DNA of 64,000 nucleotides from Burkholderiales bacterium. Its GTDB lineage: Bacteria > Pseudomonadota > Gammaproteobacteria > Burkholderiales > Burkholderiaceae_C. Of the stretch, positions 8,379 through 16,865 are shown in pieces. The DNA lies in contig JACRAZ010000099.1 of NCBI GenBank assembly GCA_016213205.1, positions 124,001-188,000 of the forward strand, written 5' to 3'. A program made the position numbers and the translations under genes. The notes beneath the pieces are model-generated. The model did no database searches, was not told the DNA's origin, and saw nothing but the letters and a program-made list of their open reading frames with translations. Position 1 is the stretch's first letter. Every line of letters starts with the position of its first letter.

Positions 8379-9260
8379 CTACAAGCTGGCGATGGCGTCT
8401 GCGAGCAACGGTGCCACCGGCACCACGGCCGTTGCATGCGGCACGGCGTCGGTGCTCCAGACCTCGCGCACGCCACAGCCCCGCAGGTGAGCCAGTGCAT
8501 CACCGACGAACAGCGCGTGCGTGACGGCCACGTCCACGCTCGCGGCGCCGGCCTGCAGGCAGGCGGTGGCGGCCTCGACCAGGGTGCGCCCGGTGCTGGC
8601 CACGTCGTCCATCAGCACCACGCGCCGACCGGCAATCGGCACCGCCGGCAACGCGATCGTGACCTGGCGGTCGCCCTGCCGCTGCTTGTGGCACACGGCA
8701 TGGTCCAGCCCATGGGCCCGCCCGGCTTCTGCCACCCATTGCAGCGCCTCTTCGTCCGGGCCCAGCAGCAAGGCATCGGGCACGCGCTGCGACACCCACC
8801 CGCCCAATGCGCCGGCGGCGGTGAGCGCGCGCGCACGGCAGCCGGGCATCACCTCGTCCAGCGACGCGATCCGGTGCAGGTGCGGGTCGATCGTGACCAG
8901 CGCATCCACCACCCGCGCCAGCAGCCCGGCGATGTGACGCTGGCTCACCGCCTCGCCGGGCGAAAACGCAATGTCCTGCCGCATGTAGGCCAGGTAGGGG
9001 CACACCAGCAGCAGTTCGCGCGCGCCCAGTTCGCGCGCGGCCGGCGCGCTGATCAGCAGCTCGACCAGCTTGTCGTTGGGCTGGTGCAGGCCACGCAGCA
9101 AGGCCACCCGCTCGGGCAGCGCCGGTGGCAGCGTGAGCTTCAGCTCGCCGTCGGGGAACCGATGCCGCGTGATGGGCTTCAAGGGCACGGCCAACGCGGT
9201 TGCCAGCGCTTCGGCCAGCGGCCACTCGTCGTCGAAAGCCAGCAGCAGCTGCGGTGTCAT
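8379..9260 (-). CDS. Archaeal-type ribose-phosphate pyrophosphokinase homologue
   Basis: A 293-residue Prs-family protein; PRPP synthetase makes PRPP from ribose 5-phosphate and ATP. It is shorter than the house-keeping bacterial enzyme (about 310-320 residues). Its motifs read like the archaeal class: FPDGE near residue 36, PYLAYMRQD near 88, a catalytic-flap pattern K-x-R-x2-D-x2-V (KQRQGDRQV), and the PRPP loop LMDDVASTGRTL near 217. Its ATG overlaps the stop of the AMP-phosphorylase-like gene (ATGA), so the two are coupled. This is unlikely to be the cell's only Prs. A role in handling ribose phosphates released by its partner is inferred. Confidence 0.82.
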   Translation of the reverse strand: MTPQLLLAFDDEWPLAEALATALAVPLKPITRHRFPDGELKLTLPPALPERVALLRGLHQPNDKLVELLISAPAARELGARELLLVCPYLAYMRQDIAFSPGEAVSQRHIAGLLARVVDALVTIDPHLHRIASLDEVMPGCRARALTAAGALGGWVSQRVPDALLLGPDEEALQWVAEAGRAHGLDHAVCHKQRQGDRQVTIALPAVPIAGRRVVLMDDVASTGRTLVEAATACLQAGAASVDVAVTHALFVGDALAHLRGCGVREVWSTDAVPHATAVVPVAPLLADAIASL

Positions 9261-10819
9261 GGTGCGCTGTCCTCGAAGCCGCGGCCGATGTCCGCCCGCT
9301 CGTCGATCCGATAACCATCATCCTGCTCGGCCAGGCCGGTGGCGAACCGCAGGTCGGCCGCGAACGCGGCATGCACGCGGTACAGGGGCTGACCGGTCTT
9401 CACGACGTCACCGCACTTGGCCAGCAGGTCCACCCCGGCGCCGGGCACCTGCGGCGCGCCAGCCAGGCGGGCGATGCGTGCGAGGCGCAGGTTGTCGATG
9501 GTGTGCACCGTGCCGGACCGCGTGGCGGGCACCTCCTGGGTCAGGGCGCCGGGCAGCACCGGCGCCTGGCGTTCGCCCTGCGCCGCGATGATGGCCTGCA
9601 TCTGCGCCAGGGCGCGCCCGGACTCCAGGATGTCGCGTGCGATGCGCCAGCCATCGCCGCCGCGCACATCGGGGTCGAACTCGATCATGCGGCCGGCCAG
9701 CATCAGCGCCTTCTGGCGCAGGTCGTGCGGCGCGTCGGGGTCGTTCTGCAGCACGCGCATCACGTCGCGCGCTTCGAGCACCGGCCCGATGCCGCGGCCG
9801 ATGGGCTGGCGGCCGTCGCTGATCACCACGTCGAGCTGCAGGTTCAGGCGCAGCGCCACGTACTCGAACAGCTTCTTCAGCCGCTGCGCGGCCGGCATGC
9901 TGCGCACCTTGGCGCTGGGGCCCACCGGGATGTCCAGCACCAGGTGGGTGGAGCCGGCGGCGATCTTCTTCGACAGGATCGAGGCCACCATCTGGCCCGG
10001 TGAATCGAGCGCCAGCGGGCGCTCCACCGAGATCAGGATGTCGTCGGCCGGCGAGAGCTCGGCAGTGCCGCCCCAGGCGATGCAGCCGTTGGTCTCGCGT
10101 ACGATCTGGGTCAGGCGCTCGAAGGGCAGCTCCACCTGCGCCAGCACTTCCATCGTGTCGGCCGTGCCCGCGGGCGAGGTGATCGCGCGCGACGAGGTCT
10201 TCGGGCACAGCATGCCGTGCGCGGTGACGATGGGCACCACCAGCATCGAGGTGCGGTTGCCCGGGATGCCGCCGATGCAGTGCTTGTCCACCACCGGGCC
10301 GCCCCGCACCTGGGTGCCCCAGTCGAGGCGGCGGCCAGCGGCGATCATCGCGTCGGTGAGGTGCACCACCTCGTCGCGGTCGAGCTCGGTCTGGTGGGTG
10401 GCGACGACAAAGGCGGCGAGCTCGATCTTCGAGTAGCGCGCGGCCGCGACGTCGCGGATGATCGCGTGCCAATCGTCGCGATCCAGGCGTTCGCCGGCGA
10501 TCTTGCGGTGCAGCGCGCCGATCGACACCGGCGCCTCGGCATGCGCGACGGTGGCTTCGTGGCCTTCGCCCACGTTCAGGCGCGCGAAGGCGTCTTCGGA
10601 CAGGCCGAGCTCGCACGCCTGCACGATGTGGTCGTCGTCGACGACGTTCAGCACCGCGCTGATCGTCATGCCGTTGGCCCGCACCGCCACCTTGGCCAGG
10701 GCCTGGAAGCCGGCCGCGCGCACCACCGGGCAGTTGCGGTGCAGGTAGGCCACGTTCTCGCGCCAGGTGTCGATGCGGACCTGGCGGATGCGAAGGGTCT
10801 GGGGCTCATCCATCGGCAT
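9257..10819 (-). CDS. AMP phosphorylase / thymidine phosphorylase-2 family protein
   Basis: About 520 residues. It belongs to the long pyrimidine-nucleoside-phosphorylase branch that includes archaeal AMP phosphorylase, which converts AMP and phosphate to adenine and ribose 1,5-bisphosphate. An extra N-terminal domain of about 90 residues precedes the phosphorylase core. The core shows VDKHCIGGIPGNRTS and PKTSSRAITSPAGTADTME, which match the AMP phosphorylase branch rather than classic thymidine phosphorylase (KHSTGG, TSGRGL). The start is ATG 10819 or 10813, just after the acyltransferase stop; a start at 10843 would overlap that gene. The stop overlaps the prs-like start. Substrate (nucleotide or nucleoside) cannot be decided from sequence alone. 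Confidence 0.82.
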   Translation of the reverse strand: MPMDEPQTLRIRQVRIDTWRENVAYLHRNCPVVRAAGFQALAKVAVRANGMTISAVLNVVDDDHIVQACELGLSEDAFARLNVGEGHEATVAHAEAPVSIGALHRKIAGERLDRDDWHAIIRDVAAARYSKIELAAFVVATHQTELDRDEVVHLTDAMIAAGRRLDWGTQVRGGPVVDKHCIGGIPGNRTSMLVVPIVTAHGMLCPKTSSRAITSPAGTADTMEVLAQVELPFERLTQIVRETNGCIAWGGTAELSPADDILISVERPLALDSPGQMVASILSKKIAAGSTHLVLDIPVGPSAKVRSMPAAQRLKKLFEYVALRLNLQLDVVISDGRQPIGRGIGPVLEARDVMRVLQNDPDAPHDLRQKALMLAGRMIEFDPDVRGGDGWRIARDILESGRALAQMQAIIAAQGERQAPVLPGALTQEVPATRSGTVHTIDNLRLARIARLAGAPQVPGAGVDLLAKCGDVVKTGQPLYRVHAAFAADLRFATGLAEQDDGYRIDERADIGRGFEDSAP

Positions 10820-10824
10820 GGACT

Positions 10825-11583
10825 TTACGCGCGCTGGTGGCACGCCAGCTCGGCGGCGATCGCCTCACGCACCGCCGCGGCCAGCGCGCGCCGGTCGGCA
10901 TGCTCGCTGGCCTGCGGCGGCAGCACCCGCACGTGCACCGTGAGGGCCCGTGACCGGGCGATAGCCCACAGGCTCTGCAGCAGCGTGGTCTCGCCGACCC
11001 AGGCCGCGGCCGGGCTGATCGGGTGGCCGGGCTCTGCGAAACGCAGCACCACGGGCTGCACCGGCGTGCCCGAGACGATGGCCGCCTGCAGCAGGTTGGC
11101 ATGGAAGGGCAGAACGCTGCGGCCATCGCCGGTGGTGCCTTCGGGAAACACCGCCACGGTGTCGCCGGCTTGCAGCGCTTCGGCCGCCTGGTGCACCACG
11201 CGCATCGCGTCGCGCCGGCGCTCACGCTCGATGTAGAGCGTGCCGGCGGCCGTGGTGAGCGTGCCCACCACCGGCCAGTGGCGCACTTCGGCCTTGGAGA
11301 CGAAGCGCGCCTGCGGGTGCACGGCATGGATCGCCACGATGTCCAGCCACGAGACGTGGTTGGCCAGCAGCAGCGAAGCGCCGGGACGGAAACGGCCCTC
11401 GAGCTGCAGTTGCACACCCAGCAGGCGCAGCAGCTTGCCGGCCCACCAGGCCACGCGGGCGTGGCGCGCTGCGGCACTGCGCCGCGACCAGCCCACCCCC
11501 ACGATGGCCAAGCCATGCAGCAGGTGCAGCACCATGCGCACCAGGCGCCAGAGGGCTCGCAGGCTCGTCGTCTGCGGGGCCAA
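10825..11583 (-). CDS. 1-acyl-sn-glycerol-3-phosphate acyltransferase family (PlsC-like)
   Basis: A 252-residue membrane-associated acyltransferase of the PlsC family, which transfers acyl groups to lysophosphatidic acid. The catalytic NHVSWLD (NHx4D) is near residue 75 and the substrate motif FPEGTT near 146. A hydrophobic N-terminal stretch (LVRMVLHLLHGLAIVGVGW) precedes the domain. The frame begins at a TTG directly after the upstream stop (TGATTG); an internal ATG 17 codons in is the alternative start. It is embedded in the pyr operon between the pseudo-dihydroorotase and the phosphorylase. Confidence 0.87.
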   Translation of the reverse strand: MAPQTTSLRALWRLVRMVLHLLHGLAIVGVGWSRRSAAARHARVAWWAGKLLRLLGVQLQLEGRFRPGASLLLANHVSWLDIVAIHAVHPQARFVSKAEVRHWPVVGTLTTAAGTLYIERERRRDAMRVVHQAAEALQAGDTVAVFPEGTTGDGRSVLPFHANLLQAAIVSGTPVQPVVLRFAEPGHPISPAAAWVGETTLLQSLWAIARSRALTVHVRVLPPQASEHADRRALAAAVREAIAAELACHQRA

Positions 11584-12918
11584 TCAGTGCGCCCCCTCGG
11601 GGGGCAGGGTCGGTGCGCGCTCGTAGGCCAGCGTGCCGGCCACCAGCGTGACCTTCACGCGGCCGGGCAACGCCATCCCGGTGGCGTCGAACGCGAAGGG
11701 CGTGTGGCGCCCCTGGCTGCGCAGCGCGCCCGGCACCACGCGCCAGGTGGCCTCGGGGTCGAACACGCAGACATCGGCCACGCCGCCCTCGACCAGCCGG
11801 CCGGCGCTGGACGCCAGCGAACCGAGCGCATCGCCCAGCACGCGCACTGGCTCGCTGGTCACGCGTGCCAAGGTGGCCGGCAGCGCGAGGCCCGAATCCT
11901 GGCCCCACTTCAGTGCCAGGCTCAGCAGCAACTCCAGCCCGGTGGCGCCGGGCTCGGCCTCGCCAAAAGGCAGGTTCTTCGCATCGGCATCCACCGGGGT
12001 GTGGTCGGACACCAATGCATCCAGCGTGCCATCGGCCAGCGCGGTGCGCAGTGCCTCGCGGTCAGGGCCCTGGCGCAGCGGGGGCGTGACGCGCATCGCG
12101 GCGTTGAAGTAGCCGATGTCCACATCCGTCAGGTGCAGCGAATTGATGCTGACATCGGCACTCACCGGCAGGCCCTCGGCCTTGGCGCGGCGCACCAGCC
12201 CCACCCCGGCGGCGCTGGACAGCCGGCACAGGTGCACCCGGGCGCCGGTGGTGCGCACGAGCTCGAGGATCTGCTGCAGCGCGATGGTCTCGGCCGCCAC
12301 CGGCACGCCCGAGAGGCCCAGCCGCGTGGCCACGGCCCCACTGGCCGCGACGCCCTGCCCCAGCCAGCCGTCCTGCGGCCGCAGCCACACGGTGTAGCCG
12401 AAGGTGGCGGCGTACTGCAGCGCGCGCATCAGCACCAGCGTGTCGCGCACCGCCACCTCGGCCTGCGAGAAGCCCACGCAACCAGCCTCGGTGAGCTCGG
12501 CCATCTCGGTGAGCACCTCGCCGGCCAGGCCGCGCGTGAGCGCGCCCAGCGGGAACAGCCGGCACAGGCTGAGCTTGCGGGCGCGGAACTTCAGCATCTC
12601 CACCAGGCCCGGTTCGTCCAGCGTGGGGTCGGTGTCGGGTGGGCAGACCAGGCTGGTCACGCCGCCGGCCGCGGCCGCGTTGAGCTCGCTCTCGAGCATG
12701 CCTTCGTGCTCGTGCCCCGGCTCACGCAGGCGCGCCGCCAGGTCCACCAGGCCGGGCGCCACGACGCAGCCGGTGGCGTCGATGCTGCGGTTGGCATGGA
12801 AGTCGGGGTTGGCCTTGCCGATGGCAACAATGCGGCCCGCGGCGATGGCCACATCGGTGATTTCATCGCGGCCCGAAGCGGGGTCGATGACGCGTCCATT
12901 GCGAACCAGAATTTTCAT
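11584..12918 (-). CDS. pyrX: Dihydroorotase-like protein lacking zinc ligands (PyrC'/PyrX type)
   Basis: A 444-residue amidohydrolase-fold protein next to pyrB. Active dihydroorotase has a zinc-binding HxH after PG(F/L)VD; here the segment reads PGLVDLAARLREPG, with both histidines replaced. The downstream SDHAPH-like site reads SDHTPV. This matches the inactive dihydroorotase homologues (PyrC' in Pseudomonas) that assemble with and support aspartate transcarbamoylase. It is thus probably structural, and a functional PyrC should exist elsewhere. It overlaps pyrB by ATGA and is followed immediately by the acyltransferase. Confidence 0.9.
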   Translation of the reverse strand: MKILVRNGRVIDPASGRDEITDVAIAAGRIVAIGKANPDFHANRSIDATGCVVAPGLVDLAARLREPGHEHEGMLESELNAAAAGGVTSLVCPPDTDPTLDEPGLVEMLKFRARKLSLCRLFPLGALTRGLAGEVLTEMAELTEAGCVGFSQAEVAVRDTLVLMRALQYAATFGYTVWLRPQDGWLGQGVAASGAVATRLGLSGVPVAAETIALQQILELVRTTGARVHLCRLSSAAGVGLVRRAKAEGLPVSADVSINSLHLTDVDIGYFNAAMRVTPPLRQGPDREALRTALADGTLDALVSDHTPVDADAKNLPFGEAEPGATGLELLLSLALKWGQDSGLALPATLARVTSEPVRVLGDALGSLASSAGRLVEGGVADVCVFDPEATWRVVPGALRSQGRHTPFAFDATGMALPGRVKVTLVAGTLAYERAPTLPPEGAH

Positions 12919-13877
12919 GCCTCATTCCCCGCGATGATCGACATCACCGCCATGCGCACCGCGATGCCGAAGGTGACCTGCGGCAGGATCACGCTGTGGG
13001 TGCCATCGGCCACGGTGGAATCGATCTCCACGCCGCGGTTGATCGGGCCCGGGTGCATCACGATGGCGTCGGGCTTGGCCAGCGCGAGCTTGTCGTCGGT
13101 GAGACCGTAGTTCTTGAAGAACTCGCCAGCCGAGGGCAGCATCGCGCCGCTCATGCGCTCGTTCTGGAGGCGCAGCATGATGATCACGTCGGCCCCGCGG
13201 ATGCCCTCGGCCATGTCGTGGCACACCCGCACACCCATCGAGGCCAGGTCGCCCGGCACCAGGGTCTTGGGGCCGACGGCGCGGATGTCGGGCACGCCCA
13301 GCGTGGTGAGCGCATGGATGTCCGAGCGCGCGACGCGCGAGTGCACGATGTCGCCCACGATGGCCACCGACAGCTGCGTGAAGTCGCGCTTGAAGTGGCG
13401 GATGGTGTACATGTCCAGCAGGCCCTGGGTCGGGTGCGCGTGGCGGCCGTCGCCGGCATTGACCACGTGCACATGCGGCGCGCAGTGCTGGGCGATCAGG
13501 TAGGGTGCGCCGCTCTCGCTGTGGCGCACGACGAACATGTCCGCGTGCATCGCCGACAGGTTGGCGATGGTGTCGAGCAGGCTTTCGCCCTTGGCGGTGG
13601 ACGAGCGCGCGATGTCCAGGTTCAGCACGTCGGCCGACAGGCGCTTGGCCGCGATCTCGAAGGTGGTGCGGGTGCGCGTGGAGTTCTCGAAGAACAGGTT
13701 GAACACGCTCTTGCCACGCAGCAGCGGCACCTTCTTGACCTCGCGCTCGTTCACCGAGAGGAAGGTGCCCGCGGTATCGAGGATCTGCGTGACCACGTCG
13801 CGCGGCAGGCCCTCGATCGACAGCAGGTGGATCAGCTCGCCATTGGCGTTGAGCTGCGGGTTGCGCTTGTGCAGCAT
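12915..13877 (-). CDS. pyrB: Aspartate carbamoyltransferase catalytic chain
   Basis: A 320-residue enzyme catalysing the committed step of pyrimidine synthesis (carbamoyl phosphate + aspartate). The carbamoyl-phosphate motif STRTRTTFE is near residue 55, HPTQGLLDMYT near 145, and HPGPINRGVEI near 280. The ATG at 13877 overlaps the pyrR stop as TGATG; the in-frame GTG one codon earlier is less likely. No regulatory pyrI is nearby. The inactive dihydroorotase downstream is its expected partner in a dodecameric complex. Confidence 0.97.
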   Translation of the reverse strand: MLHKRNPQLNANGELIHLLSIEGLPRDVVTQILDTAGTFLSVNEREVKKVPLLRGKSVFNLFFENSTRTRTTFEIAAKRLSADVLNLDIARSSTAKGESLLDTIANLSAMHADMFVVRHSESGAPYLIAQHCAPHVHVVNAGDGRHAHPTQGLLDMYTIRHFKRDFTQLSVAIVGDIVHSRVARSDIHALTTLGVPDIRAVGPKTLVPGDLASMGVRVCHDMAEGIRGADVIIMLRLQNERMSGAMLPSAGEFFKNYGLTDDKLALAKPDAIVMHPGPINRGVEIDSTVADGTHSVILPQVTFGIAVRMAVMSIIAGNEA

Positions 13878-14380
13878 CACGCCCCCTCCTTCACGCTGAA
13901 GGTGAAGCGGCCGTCATCCGCACGCGCCAGCGACAGGCGCTGCGTGGCCGGCAGCGCCACCTTGGCGGCCGCGAAGGCGGGCTGGATCGGCAGCTCACGC
14001 CCGCCCCGGTCGACCAGCACCGCCAGCGTCACGCTGGCCGGGCGGCCGAAGTCGAACAGCTCGTTGAGCACCGCGCGGATCGTGCGGCCGGTGAACAGCA
14101 CGTCGTCGATCAGCAGGATGTGGGCACCGTCCACCGCGAACGGGATCTTGGTGCTGCCGGTGCCGCTGGCCATGCCGCGTTCACCGAAGTCGTCGCGGTG
14201 CAGTGCGCTGGTGATGACGCCGGGCTTGCCGGGCAGGCGCAGGTCGATCTGCAGCCGCTCGGCCAGCCAGGCGCCGCCGGACCAGATGCCGAGCAAGGCC
14301 ATGTCGGGCCGCCACAGGCCGAGCACGCCCGAGCGCAGCTCGGTGTACAGCGCCTCGGCGTCGAGGGTGAGTGTGGTCAT
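13877..14380 (-). CDS. pyrR: Pyr operon regulator / uracil phosphoribosyltransferase PyrR
   Basis: A 167-residue type I phosphoribosyltransferase. The PRPP-binding loop reads LLIDDVLFTGRTIRA near residue 98, followed by DFGRPASVTLAVLVDRG, a PyrR hallmark. In Gram-positive bacteria PyrR binds pyr mRNA; in proteobacteria the regulatory role is less clear. I chose ATG 14380 (MTTLTLDAEAL), which overlaps the ruvX stop. A longer frame upstream to 14692 is the shadow of ruvX. Confidence 0.92.
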   Translation of the reverse strand: MTTLTLDAEALYTELRSGVLGLWRPDMALLGIWSGGAWLAERLQIDLRLPGKPGVITSALHRDDFGERGMASGTGSTKIPFAVDGAHILLIDDVLFTGRTIRAVLNELFDFGRPASVTLAVLVDRGGRELPIQPAFAAAKVALPATQRLSLARADDGRFTFSVKEGA

Positions 14381-14781
14381 GGGGTGATGCCCTGGAAGTA
14401 CTGCTCGAGGATCAAGGCCGCCGAGGCCGCGTCGACGTCGCTGGCGCCGAGCTGCCGCGCCTCGGTGGTGGTGTAGCGCTCGTCCACCTCGTGCACCGGC
14501 AGCCGGAAGCGGCCGTGCAGTTGGCGGGCGAAGCGCTGCGCGCGCCGGGTATTGTCGTGCGGGGCGCCGTCGGGGTGGTAGGGCACGCCCACCACCAGCG
14601 CATCGGGTTGCCATTCGGCCAGCAGGGCCGCAATGCGTTCGAAGCGTGCATCCCCGAGGGCCGCGATGGTGGTCAAGGGGCTGGCCTGGCACAGCAGGGT
14701 GTTGCCAGTGGCCACGCCCACACGCTTCTCGCCAAAATCAAACGCCAGGAACGACAGGGTGCGGCCGGTCGGCCCCTTCAT
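14377..14781 (-). CDS. ruvX: Putative pre-16S rRNA nuclease RuvX/YqgF
   Basis: A 134-residue RNase H-fold protein of the YqgF family, implicated in 16S rRNA 5'-end processing and once thought to resolve Holliday junctions. The FLAFDFGEKRVGVA motif with the first catalytic Asp lies near residue 10, VVGVPYHPDG in the middle, and VDERYTTTEA with the conserved Glu near residue 100. ATG 14781 overlaps the algH stop (ATGA). Confidence 0.94.
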   Translation of the reverse strand: MKGPTGRTLSFLAFDFGEKRVGVATGNTLLCQASPLTTIAALGDARFERIAALLAEWQPDALVVGVPYHPDGAPHDNTRRAQRFARQLHGRFRLPVHEVDERYTTTEARQLGASDVDAASAALILEQYFQGITP

Positions 14782-15356
14782 GCGTGCCCGGCCTCCTGGC
14801 TGAGCATGCGCGGGTCGATGCCCAGCAACGAGAGCGCGCGGTCGTAGCGCTGCTCGACCGGCGTGTCGAAGATGATCTCGCGCTTGGCGTCCACGTTGAG
14901 CCAACCGTTGCGGCCGATCTCGTCTTCCAGCTGGCCGGCGGCCCAGCCGCTGTAGCCCAGCGTGACGAGCAGCTTCTTCGGCCCTGCGCCCTGGGCCAGC
15001 GCTTCCAGCACGTCCTTGCTGGTGGTCATTTCCAGGCCGCCGGGGATCTGCAGCGTGGAGTTGTACGGGCTGGCGTGGCTGCCGATCTTCTCGTGCAGCA
15101 CGAAACCGCGTTCGGTTTGCACCGGGCCGCCGAAGAACACGGGCTGCTCGCCGAGTTCGGGCGAGCCGAGGCTCAGGTCGACCTTCTCGAACAGGTTCTT
15201 CAGCTTGATGTCGATCGGCTTGTTGATCACCAGGCCAAGCGCGCCCTTCTCGGTGTGCTCGCACAGGTACACGACCGAGCCGGCAAAGGTATCGTCGGCC
15301 ATGCCGGGCATGGCGATCAGGAACTGATTGGTCAGGTTGATCCGGTCCGACGGCAT
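14778..15356 (-). CDS. UPF0301 / AlgH family protein YqgE
   Basis: A 192-residue DUF179 protein. It has the typical opening NQFLIAMPGM, then GALGLVINKP, FFGGPVQTERGFVLH and LGYSGWAAGQLEDEI. The biochemical role of this family is not established; it is often linked with ruvX and pyrR/pyrB, exactly as here. It is first in the leftward pyr operon, with its start 12 bases from the divergent photolyase start. Confidence 0.93.
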   Translation of the reverse strand: MPSDRINLTNQFLIAMPGMADDTFAGSVVYLCEHTEKGALGLVINKPIDIKLKNLFEKVDLSLGSPELGEQPVFFGGPVQTERGFVLHEKIGSHASPYNSTLQIPGGLEMTTSKDVLEALAQGAGPKKLLVTLGYSGWAAGQLEDEIGRNGWLNVDAKREIIFDTPVEQRYDRALSLLGIDPRMLSQEAGHA

Positions 15357-15368
15357 GGCGGGATTCTA

Positions 15369-16865
15369 ATGATGCGCGACACTCCGACCGTGGAGAAATC
15401 GCTTGCCCACGCGCTGGTCTGGTTCCGCCGCGACCTGCGCGCCGAAGACCATGCCGCGCTGTACCACGCGCTGAAAGCGGCCCGGCAGGTGCACTGCGCC
15501 TTCGTGTTCGACCGCGAGATCCTGGACCCCTTGCCCCGCGCGGATCGGCGGGTGGAGTTCATCCGCGACAGCCTGGTCGAGCTGGACCTGCAGCTGCGTG
15601 CGCTGGCGCGCTCGCATGGCATCGAGGGCGCCGGGCTGATCGTGCGCCACGGCCAGGCCACCGAGTCGCTGCCCCGCCTGGCCGCCGAGCTGGGTGTGCA
15701 GGCGGTCTACGCCAACCACGACGACGAGCCCGCGTCGCTGGCACGTGACGCCCGGGTGCGGGGCGCGCTGGCAGCACAGGGCATCGCGCTGCACACCTCG
15801 AAGGACCACGTCATCTTCGAGCGCGACGAGCTGATGACAGCCACCGGCAGCCCCTACAGCGTGTTCACGCCGTACAAGAACGCCTGGCTGAAGAAGCTGA
15901 CGCCCTACTTCCTGCATGCCTACCCGGTGGCCCGGCATGCCAGCGCGCTGGCGCCGCTGGCCACGCCGCTGCCCGTGCCCTCGCTGACCGACATCGGCTT
16001 CCTGCCCACCAACCTGCACCGGCTGAAGCTGCCCACCGGCTCCAGTGGTGCCCACGAACTGCTGGACGACTTTCTCGACCGGATCGACCGTTACCACGAG
16101 GCGCGCGACTTTCCGGCGGTGAAGGGCCCGAGCTACCTGTCTACCCACCTGCGTTTTGGCACGGTGTCGATTCGCCGCCTGGCACGCGAGGCCTGGCAGC
16201 GCATGCAAGCGGGCTCGCGCGGTGCCGAGGTCTGGCTTTCCGAGCTGGTGTGGCGCGATTTCTACCACCAGGTGCTGCATCACCACCCGCGGGTGGTGGG
16301 CCACGCGTTCCGGCCCGAATACGACGCGATCCACTGGGACCACGGCAAGCACGCCGACCTGCTGTTCGACGCCTGGTGCGAAGGACGCACCGGCTACCCG
16401 CTGGTGGACGCCGCCATGCTGCAGCTGAACCAGACCGGCTACATGCACAACCGGCTGCGCATGGTGGTGGCCAGCTTCCTGGTCAAGGACCTCGGCATCG
16501 ACTGGCGTCGCGGTGAGGCGTATTTCGCGCAGCACCTGAACGACTTCGACCTGGCCGCCAACAACGGCGGTTGGCAGTGGGCCGCCTCCACCGGTTGCGA
16601 TGCACAGCCGTACTTCCGCATCTTCAACCCGGTGAGCCAGAGCCAGAAGTTCGATGCCCAAGGCCGCTTCATCCGGCGCTACCTGCCGCAATTGGCGCAG
16701 CTGCCGGACACGCTGATCCATGCGCCCTGGCTCGCGAGCCCGGTGGACCGGGTGGCCGCAGGCCTGGAACTCGGGGTGCACTACCCGTTGCCTGTGGTGC
16801 AGCATGACCAGGCACGCGAGCACACGCTCAAGCGCTATGCGGTGGCGCGGCGGCCCGCCGGCTGA
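15369..16865 (+). CDS. phrB: Deoxyribodipyrimidine photo-lyase (CPD photolyase)
   Basis: About 498 residues. It is a flavoprotein that uses light to split cyclobutane pyrimidine dimers. The N-terminal photolyase domain (LVWFRRDLRAEDHAAL) binds the antenna cofactor. The FAD domain shows WLSELVWRDFYHQVL, YPLVDAAMLQLNQTGYMHNR and NNGGWQWAASTGCDAQPYFR, all characteristic of class I photolyases. Two adjacent ATGs (15369, 15372) can start it. It is divergent from algH with almost no spacer and ends directly against the hydrolase gene on the other strand. Confidence 0.95.
   Translation: MMRDTPTVEKSLAHALVWFRRDLRAEDHAALYHALKAARQVHCAFVFDREILDPLPRADRRVEFIRDSLVELDLQLRALARSHGIEGAGLIVRHGQATESLPRLAAELGVQAVYANHDDEPASLARDARVRGALAAQGIALHTSKDHVIFERDELMTATGSPYSVFTPYKNAWLKKLTPYFLHAYPVARHASALAPLATPLPVPSLTDIGFLPTNLHRLKLPTGSSGAHELLDDFLDRIDRYHEARDFPAVKGPSYLSTHLRFGTVSIRRLAREAWQRMQAGSRGAEVWLSELVWRDFYHQVLHHHPRVVGHAFRPEYDAIHWDHGKHADLLFDAWCEGRTGYPLVDAAMLQLNQTGYMHNRLRMVVASFLVKDLGIDWRRGEAYFAQHLNDFDLAANNGGWQWAASTGCDAQPYFRIFNPVSQSQKFDAQGRFIRRYLPQLAQLPDTLIHAPWLASPVDRVAAGLELGVHYPLPVVQHDQAREHTLKRYAVARRPAG

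Noticed and set aside
11023..13110. 695-codon open frame on the plus strand
   Set aside because: It is antisense across plsC-like, pyrX and pyrB, all with clear motifs; its composition is that of a shadow frame.
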